Below, one piece after another: positions 50,601 through 62,521 of a stretch of DNA of 64,000 nucleotides; position 1 is the first letter of the stretch; each line of letters opens with the position of its first letter. The notes under the pieces are model-generated. The model did no database searches and had not been told where the DNA came from. It saw only the letters and a list, made by a program, of their open reading frames with translations. The stretch is from Rotaria sordida (taxonomy: Eukaryota > Rotifera > Eurotatoria > Philodinida > Philodinidae). The DNA is taken from positions 1-64,000 of the forward strand of contig CAJNOL010000855.1 in assembly GCA_905250125.1 (NCBI GenBank). Direction: 5' to 3'. The position numbers and the translations under genes are program-made.

Positions 50601-51595
50601 TTAAGATTGGTTTGTCTTTTTCTTTTTTTTTTTCTTTTTTTAAATTTAATTTAAATTTAATTTAAATTAAAAACAAAAAGGATGTTATTAACTATAATTG
50701 TCGATCTCTTGTTTCATCGGTACCATTTTTTACAAATGCTGATCCAAATTTTGTTTCGGATGTTGTTACCAAATTACAGTTTGAAGTATTTCAACCAGGT
50801 GATCAAATAATTCATGAAGGAACTATTGGAGATAAAATGTATTTTATACAAGAAGGTGTTGTAGATATAATTAAATCAGATGGACAAGTTTTAACAACTT
50901 TATCTGATGGATCTTATTTTGGAGGTTAAAAAATTTTAAGTTATTTTTTTAATTAATTATTTATTTATTTTGTTTTAGAAATTTGTTTATTAACACGAGC
51001 TAAACGTGTAGCAGGTGTTCGTTGTGTAACATATTGTAATTTATATTCATTAGATTCAAGTCAATTTGAAACAGTTCTTGAATCATATCCATTGATGAGA
51101 AGAACAATTGAATCAGTTGCTGCTGAAAGACTTAATAAATTAGGAAAAAATCCTTCAATTATATCAACACGACATGATTTAAAACTTGATACAGCTGCTT
51201 TAAAAGATATGATTAATCGTGCAACACCTCAGCCATCAAGTGATGAAGAAGATGAAGATGAAGATGAAGAAGAAGAAGGAGATAATATATCATTATCATC
51301 ATCATTATATAAAAATAAACACAGTCATTTTAAATCTTCATTAACATATATTCATGATCACATGAATAAATCAAATGATTATTTACAATATTTACATAAA
51401 AAAAAAACAAAAAAAAAATCTTCATTCGGAAATAAAAAATCTCAACGGACTTATTTAGCTGCTCCAACATCAACAATTGATTCAACAACAGATCAATATC
51501 AACATAGAATTCGTAAATCTCTAACAACTCCTTTATCTCTTTTTCGAAAAACTCGTTCATCAACAACTGTTTTTTCTAATCAACCTTGTTCATAG
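47665..51595 (+). CDS. HCN: Hyperpolarisation-activated cyclic-nucleotide-gated channel, HCN type (1008 aa)
   Basis: This is a plasma-membrane cation channel carrying the Ih pacemaker-type current. Exons are 47665-48875, 48943-49109, 49172-49443, 49957-50233, 50318-50409, 50463-50609, 50681-50924 and 50979-51595 (1009 codons with stop). An Asn/Ser-rich cytosolic N-terminus of about 400 residues precedes S1-S6. S4 has the repeated Arg/Lys pattern ending [16 protein letters not shown]. The selectivity filter is CIGYG (residues 621-625). S6 reads [19 protein letters not shown]. The C-linker ([11 protein letters not shown]) and cyclic-nucleotide-binding domain (about 725-835, [19 protein letters not shown]) follow. 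The phosphate-binding cassette reads KRVAGV where vertebrate HCN has RRTASV, so the Arg is kept but the Thr is Val. The tail is acidic, then basic. Intron 3 is 513 bp and probably carries an insertion. Confidence 0.95.
49478..49892. mobile_element. Probable inverted-repeat insertion in HCN intron 3
   Basis: Near the left edge GAGGGCAGGAAAGATCATCTT and near the right edge AAGATGTTCCTGCCCAATCG are complementary over the core GGGCAGGAA..CATCTTATT with a small gap. This intron is 513 bp, whereas the other HCN introns are 53-84 bp, and its left part is GC-richer than typical introns here. A non-autonomous element is the likely explanation; no target duplication was resolved. Confidence 0.5.
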
Positions 51596-51798
51596 TTTGC
51601 ATTTTTTTTTCTTTTTTCTTTTTATGTCAACTCATTTATCAAATTTGTTTTTTTTATTTTACAAAAAAAAAGAAAAATCTAAATATCCGATGTTGAATGG
51701 TACAGGACAATGGCACGTCTTAGTGTGTGTCTGGTACATGTACGGAACACGTGCCGAATGTTCTAAGAGTACGTCATATGTACCAGTAACAACTCTCG

Positions 51799-51804
51799 AA
51801 TAAA
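51799..51804 (+). terminator. Candidate poly(A) signal AATAAA for HCN
   Basis: AATAAA lies 203 nt past the HCN stop at the end of a GC-richer stretch (about 51690-51800), before AT-rich intergenic DNA. Confidence 0.4.
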
Positions 51805-53398
51805 AAGGATTATTAATGAGATAGTGGTCGCACAATACTATATAAAGACGAGGAAACCATTAGATTGGTTTTATGGTTTTAGTCAATGAATGATGCGCAT
51901 TGCATTTTCCTCTAAACGCCAACGTTTTTTTCCTATTTGACATAAATAATCCAAAACTATCGTCATCTTATGCCCGTGAATATATTCAAACCTTATAAAT
52001 TCTAATTAATTTTTTATAAATTTCTATTTATGTTTTTTTCAATAGTTTATTATTTATTTAACCTAAATAATATATTGTTTCATTCTTCTTTTTAATTTAA
52101 ATCAGGAAAAAAGCTTCAATTAAATTTGATTATTTGATTATATTTAGATAAAACAAAAAACAAATGTTATAATACATATTTATTATTGATTCAAAATAAT
52201 AAATGAAATATGTTTTGTGATATTAACTATGTTTTAACTATAAAAATAAAAATAAATTCTTCTAATGATGTTAAACTTTTTCAATTAAAATAATGTTTTA
52301 TTTAATCTGAATAATATATATTTTAATAGAACTATTTATCCATTTTCAAAACAAATTTTAAATAATTTTTATTTAAAATAGTTATTTTATTTCGAATTCT
52401 ATTATACTAGAATCAATCTTCCACATTTAATTTATGTCGCATTATATTTTAAAAATTAGTTTATACAATAGAAATCTTCAGTTTGTAGGAAATTAAATTA
52501 ATATTTATTTAGATTTATTTTTATTTTTCATAGAATTATTTCAAATTAAAATTTAGGTAATAAAAAGATTTATTTACGATTAAAAAAACAAATTATTCTA
52601 ATTATTTATTCATTTAAGGAAAAAAAATAAAATAACGTTTATATTTTATTTAAATTTATTCACTAATTAATTACAAGAAATTTTATTTTATATATCATTT
52701 TTTGAATAAAATATTAAATTTTAGTTTTTGCTTTATTTTAACAAAAATTATTTCTTTCGAATTAATCCTTTTCATTTACATTTGTTTTTATTATTCATTT
52801 TCATTTTCATCGACTATCAGAAGGGATAACATTGAGACTATCAAAAAAAACGAACTTTTATTTTTTTTATAAAGTCTTTTATTTGTATTTTTTAAATAAA
52901 ATCAATCTTAGGCAGAGAAGCCAAGAAGAAAAAATAAAGCATTTAACTCAAAAATTTCGTTGGCTCGTGCAAATTAATCAATAGAATAAGTAATGAAGTG
53001 TATTAATATACTTCATAGCAAGCATAGCAAGTACGCTGTATCGTAGGCGTACCCATGCCGTATCATTCGACATGGTAATGAGAACTGATATAGATGTTTT
53101 TCTAGTTTTCTTTTATAGGTTATCATGGTAATGATTACTAGTTTTTTACTAATATTCACTTGAGAAAAAGAACATAATGTATTTTCTAGCACAATCATAA
53201 TTTCATTAATAGGTTAAAAAAAGATATTAAATAGAATTAATTGAAACGTATTGATATCTCAAATATATAATATTAACGAGAGAACCCTTCGAAATGATTC
53301 AGAGCTTTTGAGTTGATCTTTTCTCCATAAGTGGGATTCGATCATACTAGAATAAGACAAAGATAATAAAGGTCTGCACCCATAGCTCTTTCTTATGC

Positions 53399-53523
53399 AG
53401 TGATGGCAAGGGAGAAACGACGTAGTTTTGGACTACTGTACTCCACAGAGTCCATATACTCTGACTGAATTTCATGGGCTCCGGGAGCAGAACAGCGCGT
53501 CGTTTTCTCCTTGGCCATAACAA
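53399..53523. mobile_element. Probable small MITE
   Basis: GTGATGGCAAGGGAGAAACG (about 53400) and CGTTTTCTCCTTGGCCATAAC (to 53521) are imperfect inverted repeats bounding a GC-richer 125-bp segment in AT-rich DNA. A second inverted pair (GGACT.. / ..AGTCC) is inside. I could not find a convincing target duplication. Confidence 0.5.
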
Positions 53524-55569
53524 TTCTTCGCCTGTTTTGTCATCATTTATGTTATCGCGAATATAGGTTTTCTTAAAAGATTTTGAGTCACTGCCCTGCT
53601 ATCGACGTTTTTACTAATTTCATCACTATCGTACGCACCAAATATAAATCTATAAAATTTTTGAATTTCTAACATGAAGTATATTCTTTTGTTATAGATG
53701 TTCGTGTTATCTCACATTATAGAAAGTAGCAACAATGATTTGCTTGTCTTCTGTATTTGTCCATGGATCTATTTGAGAAAATTAACTTTCCGATAAATAA
53801 CTTGAATAATGAAAGATAATATTGATATCTGTATATATATCTATATGTAGAATGTATGAGATGGTGCGATAGTTTCTAAATATTGTGAACTTTATTCTTC
53901 TATTTGATAAGAGTTTTGTTAATACAAATCTAGCGTTTCGTTTATAGAGATTTCGCCTATTTTCATTGATTAGTGTACATCGATAGAAATATTCTTTTTG
54001 ATAAACTCTCAGTCTACATGTTAATATTAGAAAAAAAAGTGATTATTTGCGTTGAAACAAATTGTTTGTGTGCTTAACAAATGTATTTAATCATTAAATC
54101 ATTTAAAATACGTAAGTCTAAACAATTTATCTTGTAACTGTTATTTGTCTTTTAAGATTGAATGATGAAATAATTTGTTTTATCCAGTGTTGTTTGCAAT
54201 AAACATATTCGGTAATAATTATAAAAAAGATTTTTTTTCAATTATAAATTCAAGTACAAAAGATTCATTTGTGATTATATTAGAATATTGTTCTTGTTTG
54301 AATCTATCTGATGAAAATAATGGAGACATATCTTTCGAACGTATCATCATTCTCTCTTTCTTTTTTTTATATTATCTTTTTTGAATCTTGATTTTTGTAG
54401 AATCGTTTCGGGCAAATTCTATTTATTCTATTAAAATTTGTTTTTTCAAACTCATTCAATCGATTAAAATTCAATAAAATTTGCCTTTGAAACTGAAAAA
54501 TTAGATATTAATCAGCTTTAAATTGTTATATTTTAATCAGTTTCATATTATTTTTCGTCAAATTTCTTTTAACACGTCTCATGTATTCTACAATTAAGTA
54601 TGACTGCATAGTTTTCCTATGCAAAGATTATTGAAGTTTGATTTGAGTGATTCATAAAAAGCAAAAAATTTGTCAGTGCAATGAATAACATTCTTTGTTA
54701 ACACATATAGTTTAATGACGTATCAGTGGCGCTAACAGATATTCATATCAGTTAACTGAATTAGTGATAAGAGAAAATTAAAATAGAATAGTGTCATCTA
54801 TAGATACGAATTTTTCTCACTGTTTTCAATCGATCGACGAGTAATACATTCCTAAGAATTTCATTATGGTAGATGTTCCATGGTATGAGAATATTTTTCT
54901 AGAAGAAATATATTTATAAACAGTGTTCGGCCTAAATGGATCGGCTTGTTCTGTAATATAATAGAGATCGGGTTGAATGAACCTGAGCAATATGTTGGAC
55001 TGAATCGGTCGATGAAAAATGGTTGAATTTCGAAGCATGATTCTCATCTATAGAAAAATTCTAACATTAATCGAAAATTGCCATCGAGAACATCCTAGAT
55101 GGATAATGGTAATCGAAAAGGCAGAGTATCATCTTCTTCTTCTTCTTCTTCCTTGGATTAAATAATAGTTCGATAGAAATATATCATCGATATATTCAGA
55201 TAATGATTGTTGATCGAATATTATTATTTTGAATATTGTCTGTCTATGATAATCGAATGTCATTATCATAGATTGAATCATTATTATGTGAGTTTTTTTC
55301 CACTAGATTATGTATTTTCTCAATATATTTTGTCATAATCAATGATATCATCGATAGAAAATTCAATCAATCTGAATACAAACTTAATAGTTTAATATAA
55401 ATGTTAATTAAAAAAACTCATATAGCGTCAATAGATATTGATCAAAATGAACAAGTTAACTTCATCATTGGTTACTTTGTTACAATAAACAAATAATCGA
55501 GATTATATTAACCTATCGTCTTTTATCAAAATTTATCTTAATATAACCTTGAATATGTTCGATAAATAG

Positions 55570-56056
55570 GGCATACAATTAGACTTAAACACGGTAGGTT
55601 TTATAAATTAGAAAAATATGAAACCCGTCTTATACGATTTGATAAAGTTGAACTGATCCCATCGATTGAAAATCATCTAAGTAAATATATGAGAATTTCG
55701 TTCAGTTTTATCGACTTATATCAGATAGAACGATTTTATTCAAATGAGTATTATGGTAAACAAAAGTTTTTTTTTAAAAAGAATGAATAGATTTATCTTT
55801 CTTTTGTTTAGGAGAAGAACTTCTTAGCACTATAATCAATTGGCATAGCTGAATGACACATCTACGATCATGGAATATCGATACAAAAATTATATTGAAA
55901 ATTGTTCCAATTAGAAATCTTAATAGTACAATCAATAGATTTTAATCTCTTCAACAAGTTATTCTGCGTCAGTTAGATATTCCTCGGAATCACGATAGTT
56001 TAACTGTAATTGTTTCGATTGTGTCTATTATCGTCATTGTGCTACATTCATATTAA
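55570..56056 (+). pseudogene. Decayed intron-containing gene, family not recognised
   Basis: An acceptor-like AATAG at 55565-55569 is followed by 61 open codons (begins HTIRLKHGRFYKLEKYE), a donor at 55756 (GGTAAAC), a 56-bp intron and an acceptor TTTGTTTAG at 55811. The frame is preserved into EELLSTIINWHS. The same frame continues through two stops (TGA at about 55852, TAA at about 55943) to a hydrophobic C-terminus (LTVIVSIVSIIVIVLHSY) ending at TAA 56054. Phase-consistent splicing and the membrane-anchor-like end argue for a former gene; I recognise no domain. Upstream exons were not established. A chance arrangement in AT-rich DNA remains possible. Confidence 0.35.
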
Positions 56057-57537
56057 ATAATAGAAACTATTCAATTGTCAATCAATCGATGAAAATAATT
56101 TTGTTTTCACTAATTTGTCAAATTTGTTGTAAGATGCATCATATTGGAAATAACGACAATTGAATTTGCAAATTCACATTGATTATTTGATTATATTATA
56201 TACGAAGAACTTGCTCGAATTGAAAATAAAAGCTCTCGATTAGAATGTATCTATCTTTATAATAATATAATTCGATTTTATATTGAAATATAGTTTATTC
56301 GAGTTCTATTATTGTTTATATTGATGAATTTCATTATTTTCATATCTTAGATAAAATAAATTATATATAAAGTTATATACATAAAACAAATAAACTTAAA
56401 TCTCGCAATAATATTTTTCTATTAACAATTATTTTTCTTTATTACTTCCCCATTTGTGTCTCTCAGATATATATATATAATAGACAAATTGCATTCTACT
56501 TCAATGTTCTTCTACCTCATATCACAAAAACAAGATTATCATTGTTTATCTCTTGCCAATTCATTATTTAATAACGAACGATGTTTATTTAAAGATATTC
56601 TTTTTTCTTGATCAATTATGATGGAATTTTTCGATTTCTATTATTCTTGATATTAAACGTCAAGAATCAATGTTTATGAAATAACTGGTCCATACACAAA
56701 AATTCATTTGTGATCAACTAAACTATTATCTATTAAATCTTCATTTATTCAATATTAATCATTTGTTTGAGAAATAGAAAATGAAAACAATATGAAACGA
56801 TCAAATGAGAGAACGTAAGAAGTGAATAACTCTTATGTTAGGAAAACGATGAAGAAACGATAGATGAAAGAAAAGGGATCGATAATAGCAAAAAATCGGA
56901 GACCAAAAATAAGGAAAATATTTCTATGCGGATTTGGTTCGATTTGACTCAGACCAATATAAAGAAATAAATATCTATTTATCATATTATTTTCTACATC
57001 TTTATGTTTTATTTTGTCAAATAGATTTCTCTGCCTATTTCCATGGTAAAGACTCGTTTTAATTTTTATAGATGAACTATTGATAGATACCTCCACTAAA
57101 ACAAGATGATCAATTTTTAATGAAAAACTCTTTATTAATTGAATAAAACAAACAGATACATTATAAAGAATACCGAGAAACGATTCATAGTCTGGACTTT
57201 ATTGAAAATAAACCTATGTTTTTTTTTCATATAAACATTTTATTATTAGATTTTATTTATCTTTTATATTAGAATTCTTCATCAACAGATTGATAACAAG
57301 ATATATATCAACATAACTCTCATTAAAAGAAGTCTTAACAAATAAATCTTTTTATGTTGACTATACGATGATGTTATTTAATTAGGTGTCGACGTCTGGC
57401 AGTACTATTGAGAACAATTAGGGAAATCTATCATCATGGATATATTATTATTTTTCTTTTATATGTCAGAGATAATCTTTGTTTATCAAAGATTTTCTTC
57501 TTTTATCACAAAACATTTCTATTGATCTTCTAACAGA

Positions 57538-57621
57538 TATGTCCATGAGGTAGCAACAATCAATGTTATTGCATCGCGACATCGGTCAAATAACATTGAT
57601 TGTTGCCACCTCATGGACATA
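57538..57621. mobile_element. 84-bp hairpin element
   Basis: TATGTCCATGAGGTAGCAAC...CAATGTTATT is repeated as an inverted copy ending CCACCTCATGGACATA. The arms are 33-34 bp with a single mismatch and the loop is 16-18 bp (GCATCGCGACATCGGTCA). The terminal TA on each side may be a target duplication as in Tc1/mariner or Stowaway-type MITEs. Near-identity of the arms suggests a recent origin or selection for the fold. Confidence 0.72.
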
Positions 57622-59372
57622 GCTCTTTTGTAAAATCTATTCGATAAATGACTAACTTTTCTATCGATGTATTCCATCGCTACTATAGTTAAGTGTTGGT
57701 CAGCATAGCTAAAGTACAGAGCATTAACATTAATGTGAAAAAGATTTGAATAAACTTGTTATAGAATTGCTTTTTTTTTCAAATAAGAAATGATTGATAT
57801 AAAACTGGAATTGAATATCTGTCAACTTCTTTTGTTATTTTTTTCCATCCTATTTGTTGTTTTTTAATATGCATGTATATAGTTCATCGAATGAGCACAA
57901 CTGGACATTTTAATTCGACTCATCCGAATCGAATTGAGTCGAATTATTGGTCTATTCGATTCGGTTTTGGCTTCTGCAAGAACTAAACTAGTATAGTCAC
58001 TTATTTTTTTAATACATGTTTGCGGTCAATAAGAATTGTCGACTATGGCTCATTGAGAAATTCTTAATCAAACAATTGAATAGAATTCTGTTACATATAA
58101 ATGGTAAGAGATATTTTCTACGAGTCAATGTCTTTCTAAAAGGCATTTTTCTCATAGCTTATTTTATTTTAGAAATGTTGACCACCGAAACTTCAAATTT
58201 TTTATTTATCAAGTTAAAAAAGTTCTAGAAAACAATTTGCGATTTCGTTGATTATGTCTTTTTAATATAATAGAAGTGATATGTGCAGAAAAATTGTCTA
58301 GTATCGATGATTTTCTTAAAGTTCTTAACTGTTTTAATCCCGGATGTAGTAGTCAGATTATGCTCTGTACATTATTGTTTTATTTATCTATCATAGAGAG
58401 TAATATAAACTGCACCAATAAATGAGATTATTGAATAAGTGATATCGATGGTAGCTTTTCTTGTTCCAATATACACAATTGTTTAGAACAAGAGTGATCA
58501 AGTCATTATTGAAAAAAAAAACTCTAAAGGAATTCTGTTAATATATGATGATTGTAGATAGACATATTCGATCTGAAATAGAAGAAAAGAATAGTTTTTA
58601 TCTAGAAATCCACGAGAGATTTTCACTCAAAACTATGTTCGACTTGTATCGGATGGTCTAGTAAAATGACTTAGTTGGTCATGGATAGTTGACCATTCTT
58701 CTTATATCAAATTTGTTTCGCTATTTTAACTTTATAAATCAATAAAAAAATGAATTAAAATATCGATCAATCCTAAAGATTCGTTTATAGATGAAGCTAG
58801 AATACTCGTTGCTAAAAATCTCAACGCAAATTAAAAAAAAATGCAGAATTGTAAATACTGTTTGGTATAATAACAAACACAAAAATTCCCTAGAAGAGTA
58901 AAATACAGTAAAATTTCATATATTATTCTGATATTTGTAAGAAATATTTTATTGACAAAGTAAACAATTACTCTTTAAATCTAATCTTCTGATTTAATGT
59001 CGATATCGTATTTCTATTTATCTTTGTTTCATCGCTTGATAGACAAGTTAAACATATATGAAGTCTTCTGCTAAATAACATTGCACACAGAGATTCAATG
59101 TAAAATAGAGATATCTAAACAAATATCTATGTCAATATAATTCTTTATCAATTCTAGCAGGATGGAACTGATAAAAATTTATTAAATTTGACATAACGCT
59201 TGATCTAATATCTACGAAACAAGATATTATTTTCTATTCGATACTATAAAATGATAATGTGTCCAAAAAGATTATAATGAGTAGAAGTCATAATTGTACT
59301 ATAATCCGTTAGAGAGTCAATCATTTAAATGATATTTCAATGATATTAGTGACTATTGAATGATGTTTGAAC

Positions 59373-59438
59373 TAGGGGTGGGAAGTTACCGTTACCGTTC
59401 CCGGGTAACGGTCTGGGAACGGTAACTTCCCACCCCTA
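59373..59438. mobile_element. Minimal 66-bp hAT-like hairpin with perfect 8-bp duplication
   Basis: TAGGGGTGGGAAGTTACCGT at the left and GGTAACTTCCCACCCCTA at the right are perfect inverted repeats around a short GGTAACGG-containing loop. GTTTGAAC flanks the element exactly on both sides (59365-59372 and 59439-59446). TAG-type termini plus an 8-bp duplication are hAT hallmarks. At 66 bp it consists of little more than the two terminal repeats. Confidence 0.88.
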
Positions 59439-59511
59439 GTTTGAACGATTGCATCAAACCAATAATTGGTTACTATCACCGTTGTATTTTATTCATGCTG
59501 TCAACATTTAG

Positions 59512-59556
59512 GATAAGGGTATGGCTATTAATCTCATGTCTACACACCCACACCCT
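59512..59556. repeat. CA/TG-rich repeat end
   Basis: GGATAAGGGTATGGC is followed by CTACACACCCACACCC. On the minus strand it begins GGGTGTGGGTGTGTAG, similar to the TG-rich ends near 6286, 11536 and 31140. Short and diverged. Confidence 0.35.
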
Positions 59557-60735
59557 TTTTTCTGCTATTTCTGATTCTTCCGAATTAGTTTTTATGAAAA
59601 TGAATAGTTCGACAAGGGACCATTTCGAAGACACTCAAGCTTCTATCAATATACGCTCCGTTTCGACTACATCTCAATATCACAATTTGCCTAATACCAT
59701 CTATAGATGTAAGTCGTTCTCTGCTTATCAAACTGATCGATTTCGAGGAATAGTTACATACTCCTTTCTAGCGCTGGTTTCTAATCACCAATTTATGATC
59801 TATATTATTAATCAACTTTATATAAAGAACTGCTTATAGACCAACACATTCAAGCGGATGTTTGGCAATCTATCGGTGAATTCAAATCATTCGTGAACGA
59901 CCATCTTTGGTATTGAGAGGGAATCGATTTTGATTATCTTATTCGATGTACAGCATTCATTCAGTAGTGGAAAACAAATGACTACATCCACATTTATATT
60001 TACACTTTTCTTGATAAATAGCAAGTGAAACGATTTTCTGCGATATAAAGTAAGGAAAAGTCAAAAAGTTCTAACGATAAAAACACCGACATTTGACAAG
60101 ATTTTTTCGAACAGACTATAGGAAATTACAGTACAATTAGAAATTCGCTTGATTTTTTGTCGAAGAGATTCTTCTGGTTTGAGTTACTTTCTTGAAGTAC
60201 ACGATCGACATTGAATGATCTCCAATATTTTAAAATACTAATCCGAACTTGTTGTATCTGGTAACGAGTTGATGATGAATTATAGAGTGAGATTTGTCAG
60301 ATATTTCGAGGCCCTTCTTGAAAAAATCAACTGCTCTTCTATAGTTTCTTGTATTTCAAGTGTCGATTATGATTGATATGCTCTTTTTTTATCCTTAGAA
60401 AAAATTTTTCAATCAATTGGACAAAGTAAAAAGAAAAGATTTTAAAATGTCAATATTAATTATTTTTTTTATTAAAATCTTCTATAGATGAAACTGAACA
60501 GATTTTTTTTTAATTTAAATAAAAGATGTAGAAACGAAGATATTATTAAATTTAATCAAGAAAATTCTCGACAATTATCTTCACTATGTATTCAACTTAG
60601 TCAATTTGATAATATTCTTTTTACAGTTTCAACAGATTAAATTTAAAGAAAAAATTCTTTTCATTTTCTTTTAGTTAGAATTTTCTTTGAAATAAGCATA
60701 AATCAATAGAAATAAATATATTTCAACATCAACTA

Positions 60736-61332
60736 TAGGGTGGGTAAAAATATTTTTCCAAGGAAGTAACGCTGTAATTTTAAATAGAGTCAATAACAAA
60801 TTTTATACCAAATGAAAGCGCGTCAAAAATGGGATTTACTAGTATTAAATGGTAAGGGTTTTACAAAACTTTTTATATCAAATATAATAAATCTCTAGAA
60901 ACAGAATGCATAAAAATGGTTTTCTACGGGATAATGCTGTGATTTTAAATAGGATTAATGACAAATTTTATATCAAATGAAAGGGTATCAAAAATGGGAT
61001 TTATCAGTATTAAATATTAAGGGTTCTGTCAATCTTTTTATATCAAACATAATAAATTTCTAGAAATTTTCGCAGCATTACTTCGTAGAAAACCATCAAT
61101 TTGAATCAAATTTAGTTTTTGAACTGTCTCATGAAAGAACTTTTTTCATACTAAAATAGCGAAAATATCGAGAAATTTGTTATGTTTGATATAAAAAGAT
61201 TGACAGAACCCTTACTATTTAATACTGACAAATCTCATTTTTGACGTGCTTTTCATTTGGTATAAAATTTGTTATTGACTCTATTTAAAATCACAGCGTT
61301 ACCCCCGTGGAAAAATATTTTTATCCATCCTG
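60736..61332. mobile_element. Foldback element with three internal copies of one ~170-bp unit, TA-flanked
   Basis: The ends TAGGGTGGGTAAAAATATTT and AAATATTTTTATCCATCCTG are inverted repeats; TA flanks both (60734-60735 and 61333-61334). Inside, the unit starting TAACGCTGTAATTTTAAATAG occurs at about 60767, again in direct orientation at about 60931, and inverted near 61140-61310 (recognisable by CAAATTTTATAYCAAATGAAAG and GATTTATCAGTATTAAAT). It is non-coding. The termini and TA target suggest a Tc1/mariner-type source. Confidence 0.78.
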
Positions 61333-62521
61333 TACATGAATAAAAACTAACACTTTTTATAATAAATTCATTTTTAACAACCCTTTTTGACACACAATCT
61401 CAAATTTGTTCAATTTTTTTACTAATACAATAAAAAAAAACAGAAATAATAACATATCTTGACTTTTTTCTGTATTGATTTATAATAAATCTTATACTTT
61501 TAATTAGCACTATATTCTAGAGAAGTCAATGTTTATTCATTTTATAGTAGTATCTTATTTTTCGCAATATGACTCGAATTATCTCACATTAAAGAAAGAA
61601 GAATAGTCGAAAATATTTTTTGGATTGATCTGTTTTTCGAACGGTGATATAGACAATCACAGCTTATGTCAATTTAATAGTCGATACGGAACGCCCTCTT
61701 CCAGATTTTTAGAGGCAATATGTTTTGTTTTTAATAGAATGGCGATATTGTGTGTATGTACATGCAAGTGCGTGTTGCTTATCTCAACGAGATAATTGAG
61801 ATTATCGTTCATTTATGCACGTCAGTAATTGTTCTAAAAAAATCAAACTTATTCGTTTATTTCAATATGAACTAATTAAAAATTTATTTTTTCATCAAAT
61901 GATATAGTTTCTCTTAGAATCAACTGTTATGTAAACTTATCTTTTAGAATGAGAACTTATTGGTTGTCTTGCCATTTGTCGAATGTTTTCTAAACTTGTT
62001 TTTATCATATCGAGAATAAATTTCTATTGACTATCTCTATTCAATAAATCATAATTCGTTATCTTATTTATTTCTTAATAATATATTATCAATAAATAAT
62101 AAATTTGTTTAGTTGTATAACAAATAGTATAGATGTCACTGAAATGATGGACATCTTATTACAGTTCTAGCAAAGTAACATATGGTACATATGGTAAGTT
62201 TTTATTCGTTTGATAGAATAGAATTATATTTGTTTGTTTGTTTGTTTATGGATAAATAATAATTGATAAACGAAAAAAAAAAAATATATATATATAATTA
62301 AATAGTTTTTTTTTTATAAATTATTTCGATAAACTGAATTGATAATTAATTTTTTTTATTAAATAATAATAAATATGAAAATAAAAGTATTTCGCTGTTT
62401 TTTTTCAAGATTAAATAAAAGAATAGATTTGAAATTGATTTCAATAAAACAAACTAATCTAAGATTATTTATCTTTATCCTTTTATTTTTATTTTTTGTT
62501 TTTATTTTAAAGATTTAAACA

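Larger units (their letters stand above)
51805..62521. other. 10.7-kb gene-poor AT-rich region between HCN and QNG1
   Basis: No intact gene was found. The contents supported here are a probable MITE (53399-53523), a decayed intron-containing gene (55570-56056), a hairpin (57538-57621), a minimal hAT-like element (59373-59438), a CA-rich tract (59512-59556) and a multi-unit foldback (60736-61332). An open frame of 132 codons (59441-59839) begins inside the flank of the hAT-like element and has no recognisable domain. The rest is A/T-rich with nothing recognisable. Confidence 0.5.

Noticed and set aside
57712-58372. Possible 660-bp element bounded by GTACAGAGCAT and its complement
   Set aside because: Only about 12 bp match, without a target duplication or mirrored arms. 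The chance of coincidence is too high.
59441-59839. 132-codon open frame
   Set aside because: It starts in the target duplication of a hAT-like element and crosses a CA-rich repeat. No recognisable domain or splice structure.
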